Shown piece after piece: positions 5,625 to 6,703 of a DNA stretch of 6,703 nt. A program made the position numbers and the translations under genes. The first letter of the stretch is position 1. The number at the start of each line of letters is the position of its first letter. The notes beneath the pieces are model-generated. The model had not been told where the DNA came from. It ran no database searches and saw nothing but the letters and a program-made list of their open reading frames with translations. Source of the stretch: Methanobacteriota archaeon (lineage in GTDB: Archaea > Halobacteriota > Halobacteria > Halobacteriales > Halalkalicoccaceae); assembly GCA_022561895.1 (NCBI GenBank), contig JADFQH010000004.1:1-6703 (forward strand), in the 5' to 3' direction.

Positions 5625-6398
5625 TCAGTCGAGCCGGTCGTTCTCTCGAACGAGTGACTCCGCGTCGGACGCCAGTGACGCCTCGGTGTGGGACAGAAAC
5701 GCCCCCAACTCCCGACGGAACACCGGAGATCGGCGTTCACAGGCCGGGAGCTTCCCTTCGGAGTAGCGCGCGCGGTTGTTCAGATACGTGTGTGAGAACG
5801 CCCGCTGGAGCGGGGGTGGACAGTCGTGTAGATACGCGGGCAGCGTCGTTCCCTCCGTCGGTGGCCCGATGGGCACGCCGAGGGTGGCAAGCACCCGCCC
5901 GAGACTCGTCGCCGCCTCGCGCGGCCGGACGCGCTCCGTGAACTGCGCGTCGGCGTCGGCTCGTTCGTACCGGCTCTGGAGGCGCTCGAACGCACGGTCC
6001 AGTCGTTCGTAGTCGGTTCCGTGCCGGATCCCGAAGTAGGGCGTGTAATCCCGCCCGAGAGAGCCCGCAGAGAGGGTCCACGCGACGAGCGTGTTGATGC
6101 CGTAAAACGCCGGGGAGTCATAGGGGAGCGAAACCCATCCCCGTCGGGTGGCGCGTTGTATCTCCGCGAGCATCGTCGCGGGCGTCGTGTCCAACTCGTT
6201 GGACTCCGGGATCGAGATCGTCGAGGCGATCGAGCGGGGGTCTACCTCCGGATACAGCGAAGCGAGTTCGATGCCCCGTCGACAGCCGGCCCCCTCTTTC
6301 CACACAGCGCCACCGGTGTGGACCGCGATATCGACCGCCGAGAGCACCGGCGGGGGAGTCTCGTCTTCGTCCGTCATATCCACACCACGTACCGTCAT
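5625..6398 (-). CDS. Unrecognised haloarchaeal protein, possible degenerate LAGLIDADG-like fold
   Basis: This is a 257-residue soluble protein with no signal peptide or membrane helix. I do not recognise the family. Low-frequency residues are concentrated in RRGWVSLPYDSPAFYGIN (86-103) and around YTPYFGIRHGTDYERLD (117-133). A later segment, LGVPIGPPTEGTTLPAYL at 173-190 followed by PPPLQRAFSHTYLNNRA at 193-209, loosely recalls the end of LAGLIDADG-type domains (a gvP.G.K..lP.yl then FLrGyfDadG pattern) but without the acidic residues such enzymes need. This is weak pattern matching. Two starts are possible: the ATG at 6398-6396, which directly abuts a hairpin, or the ATG at 6377-6375 (residue 8), preceded by GGTGTGGAT. 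The gene converges with the FemAB-like gene with a 9-bp gap and is divergent from glmS. The high G/C third-position bias and acidic N-terminus support it being a real gene. Confidence 0.75.
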   Translation of the reverse strand: MTVRGVDMTDEDETPPPVLSAVDIAVHTGGAVWKEGAGCRRGIELASLYPEVDPRSIASTISIPESNELDTTPATMLAEIQRATRRGWVSLPYDSPAFYGINTLVAWTLSAGSLGRDYTPYFGIRHGTDYERLDRAFERLQSRYERADADAQFTERVRPREAATSLGRVLATLGVPIGPPTEGTTLPAYLHDCPPPLQRAFSHTYLNNRARYSEGKLPACERRSPVFRRELGAFLSHTEASLASDAESLVRENDRLD

Positions 6399-6414
6399 AG
6401 CGAAGTAATTCGCT
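6399..6414. repeat. Short hairpin abutting the start of the unrecognised gene
   Basis: AGCGAA at 6399-6404 and TTCGCT at 6409-6414 are perfect reverse complements around a 4-nt loop. The structure touches the ATG at 6398-6396. It could be an operator, or an RNA hairpin that affects translation from that ATG and favours the ATG 21 bases further in. Confidence 0.55.
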
Positions 6415-6450
6415 GCTTTCAGCGCGGGGCGAACCCGGTACGACGGCCCT

Positions 6451-6457
6451 ATTTATA
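6451..6457. promoter_or_regulatory. Bidirectional TATA-like element between the unrecognised gene and glmS
   Basis: ATTTATA on the plus strand is TATAAAT on the minus strand, the best TATA-like match in the window. Leftward, a start about 26 bases away (near 6428) gives a leader of about 30 nt to the ATG at 6398. Rightward, a start near 6480 would serve the glmS leader. One or both directions may be used. Confidence 0.5.
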
Positions 6458-6521
6458 CTACGGCGAAGATCGGCGAATAATCACACGATACCAATACTTT
6501 TCTCCAAAGATCGGGTATAGT

Positions 6522-6656
6522 ATGAGAACGAGACTCGATCGACTTTCGTCCACAGCAGCCGCCCGTCCGAACGGTCGCCCGCGACGGGCGCTCTTCTCGA
6601 ACGAAACGACACCGAATTCGGAGAGGGAGACGGACGGAGCGGGGGGAGCGCGCTGA
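6522..6656 (+). CDS. Possible 44-residue leader ORF overlapping the glmS start
   Basis: From the ATG at 6522 a 44-codon frame runs to a TGA at 6654-6656, whose last base is the first base of the glmS ATG (TGATG). Such overlaps often mean translational coupling. The peptide starts MRTRLDRLSSTAAARPNG and has nine arginines with few acidic residues, unlike typical haloarchaeal proteins. It has no recognisable domain. A TATA-like CAATACTTTT lies about 26 bases upstream, compatible with a leaderless transcript. It may equally be untranslated leader that is open by chance because of high GC, so confidence is low. Confidence 0.25.
   Translation: MRTRLDRLSSTAAARPNGRPRRALFSNETTPNSERETDGAGGAR
6576..6590 (+). 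promoter_or_regulatory. Compact GC hairpin in the glmS leader
   Basis: CGCCCG at 6576-6581 pairs perfectly with CGGGCG at 6585-6590 around a 3-nt CGA loop, followed by the pyrimidine-rich CTCTTCTCG. It lies 65 bases upstream of the glmS start. It could act as an attenuator or weak terminator. High local GC makes a chance hairpin possible, and no glmS ribozyme features were recognised. Confidence 0.3.
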
Positions 6657-6703
6657 TGTGTGGGATCATCGCCCGCGTCGGAACCGAGGACGCCGTTCCA
6701 TCG
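6656..6703 (+). CDS. glmS: Glutamine-fructose-6-phosphate aminotransferase, first 16 codons (cut by window edge)
   Basis: The frame begins MCGIIARVGTEDAVPS and runs off the right edge. After removal of Met1, the N-terminal Cys is the nucleophile of class II (Ntn) glutamine amidotransferase domains, and MCGIIARVG is as I recall from haloarchaeal GlmS, which makes glucosamine-6-phosphate for UDP-GlcNAc and other amino sugars. PurF and asparagine synthetase also begin MCGI, but the following ARVG favours GlmS. A purine-rich GGGGGGAG at 6641-6648 lies at a suitable distance for ribosome binding. Amino-sugar synthesis next to an AP-superfamily/FemAB pair is consistent with, but does not prove, a surface-glycan neighbourhood. 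Confidence 0.8.
   Translation, partial: MCGIIARVGTEDAVPS

Larger units (their letters stand above)
6415..6655. other. Divergent intergenic region and long glmS leader
   Basis: The span separates the divergent unrecognised gene and glmS. It includes a bidirectional TATA-like element (6451-6457), a direct repeat CGGCGAA at 6461-6467 and 6471-6477, a second AT-rich patch CAATACTTTT (6491-6500), a hairpin (6576-6590) and a 44-codon ORF (6522-6656). If transcription starts near 6480, the glmS leader is about 175 nt, long for a haloarchaeon. Confidence 0.5.

Noticed and set aside
6480..6655. glmS ribozyme-type riboswitch upstream of glmS
   Set aside because: No recognisable ribozyme core was seen, and that element is known from bacteria, mainly Firmicutes, not haloarchaea.
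1..6703. Defence system, CRISPR array, toxin-antitoxin pair or prophage genes
   Set aside because: No regular repeat-spacer pattern, nuclease, toxin or structural phage gene is visible; the regulators lack an adjacent toxin-like partner.

Overview
The window looks like chromosomal DNA of a haloarchaeon (class Halobacteria). Coding regions are GC-rich with strong G/C preference at third codon positions, several proteins are rich in Asp/Glu, promoters look TATA-like and many starts appear leaderless. The families seen (short PadR regulator, DUF7344-like protein, Gfo6-type xylose dehydrogenase, GlmS beginning MCGIIARVG) are typical of halophilic archaea. No rRNA, tRNA, CRISPR array or transposase gene is visible.

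Left part (1-2634): four genes, all on the minus strand. From right to left they are a winged-helix regulator (2634-2152), a small DUF7344-like protein (1849-1427), a PadR-family regulator (1310-1023) and a Gfo/Idh/MocA oxidoreductase resembling haloarchaeal D-xylose 1-dehydrogenase (864 to the left edge, C-terminus missing). Two structured non-coding elements lie among them. One is a perfect 32-bp inverted repeat with a 16-nt spacer (1855-1934), five bases upstream of the DUF7344-like gene. The other is a 105-bp block (912-1016) between padR and the dehydrogenase gene, bounded by 16-bp inverted repeats with a second hairpin nested inside.

Middle (2635-5615): a 390-bp gap without a convincing gene, then a tightly coupled two-gene plus-strand operon. 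It holds a soluble alkaline-phosphatase-superfamily phosphodiesterase-like enzyme (3025-4626) and a FemAB/GNAT-type acyltransferase (4623-5615), overlapping by ATGA. A role in modifying a surface glycan, lipid or small molecule is a reasonable inference but is not shown by the sequence.

Right part (5616-6703): an unrecognised minus-strand gene (6398-5625) converges on the operon with a 9-bp gap. It is divergent from the first 16 codons of glmS (6656 to the right edge). A bidirectional TATA-like element at 6451-6457 sits between them. The glmS leader is long and holds a compact hairpin and a 44-codon ORF whose stop overlaps the glmS start.

The best candidates for something undescribed are the near-start perfect palindrome at 1855-1934, the nested inverted-repeat element at 912-1016, and the unrecognised 257-residue protein. 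Nothing seen amounts to a complete new defence or mobile system.
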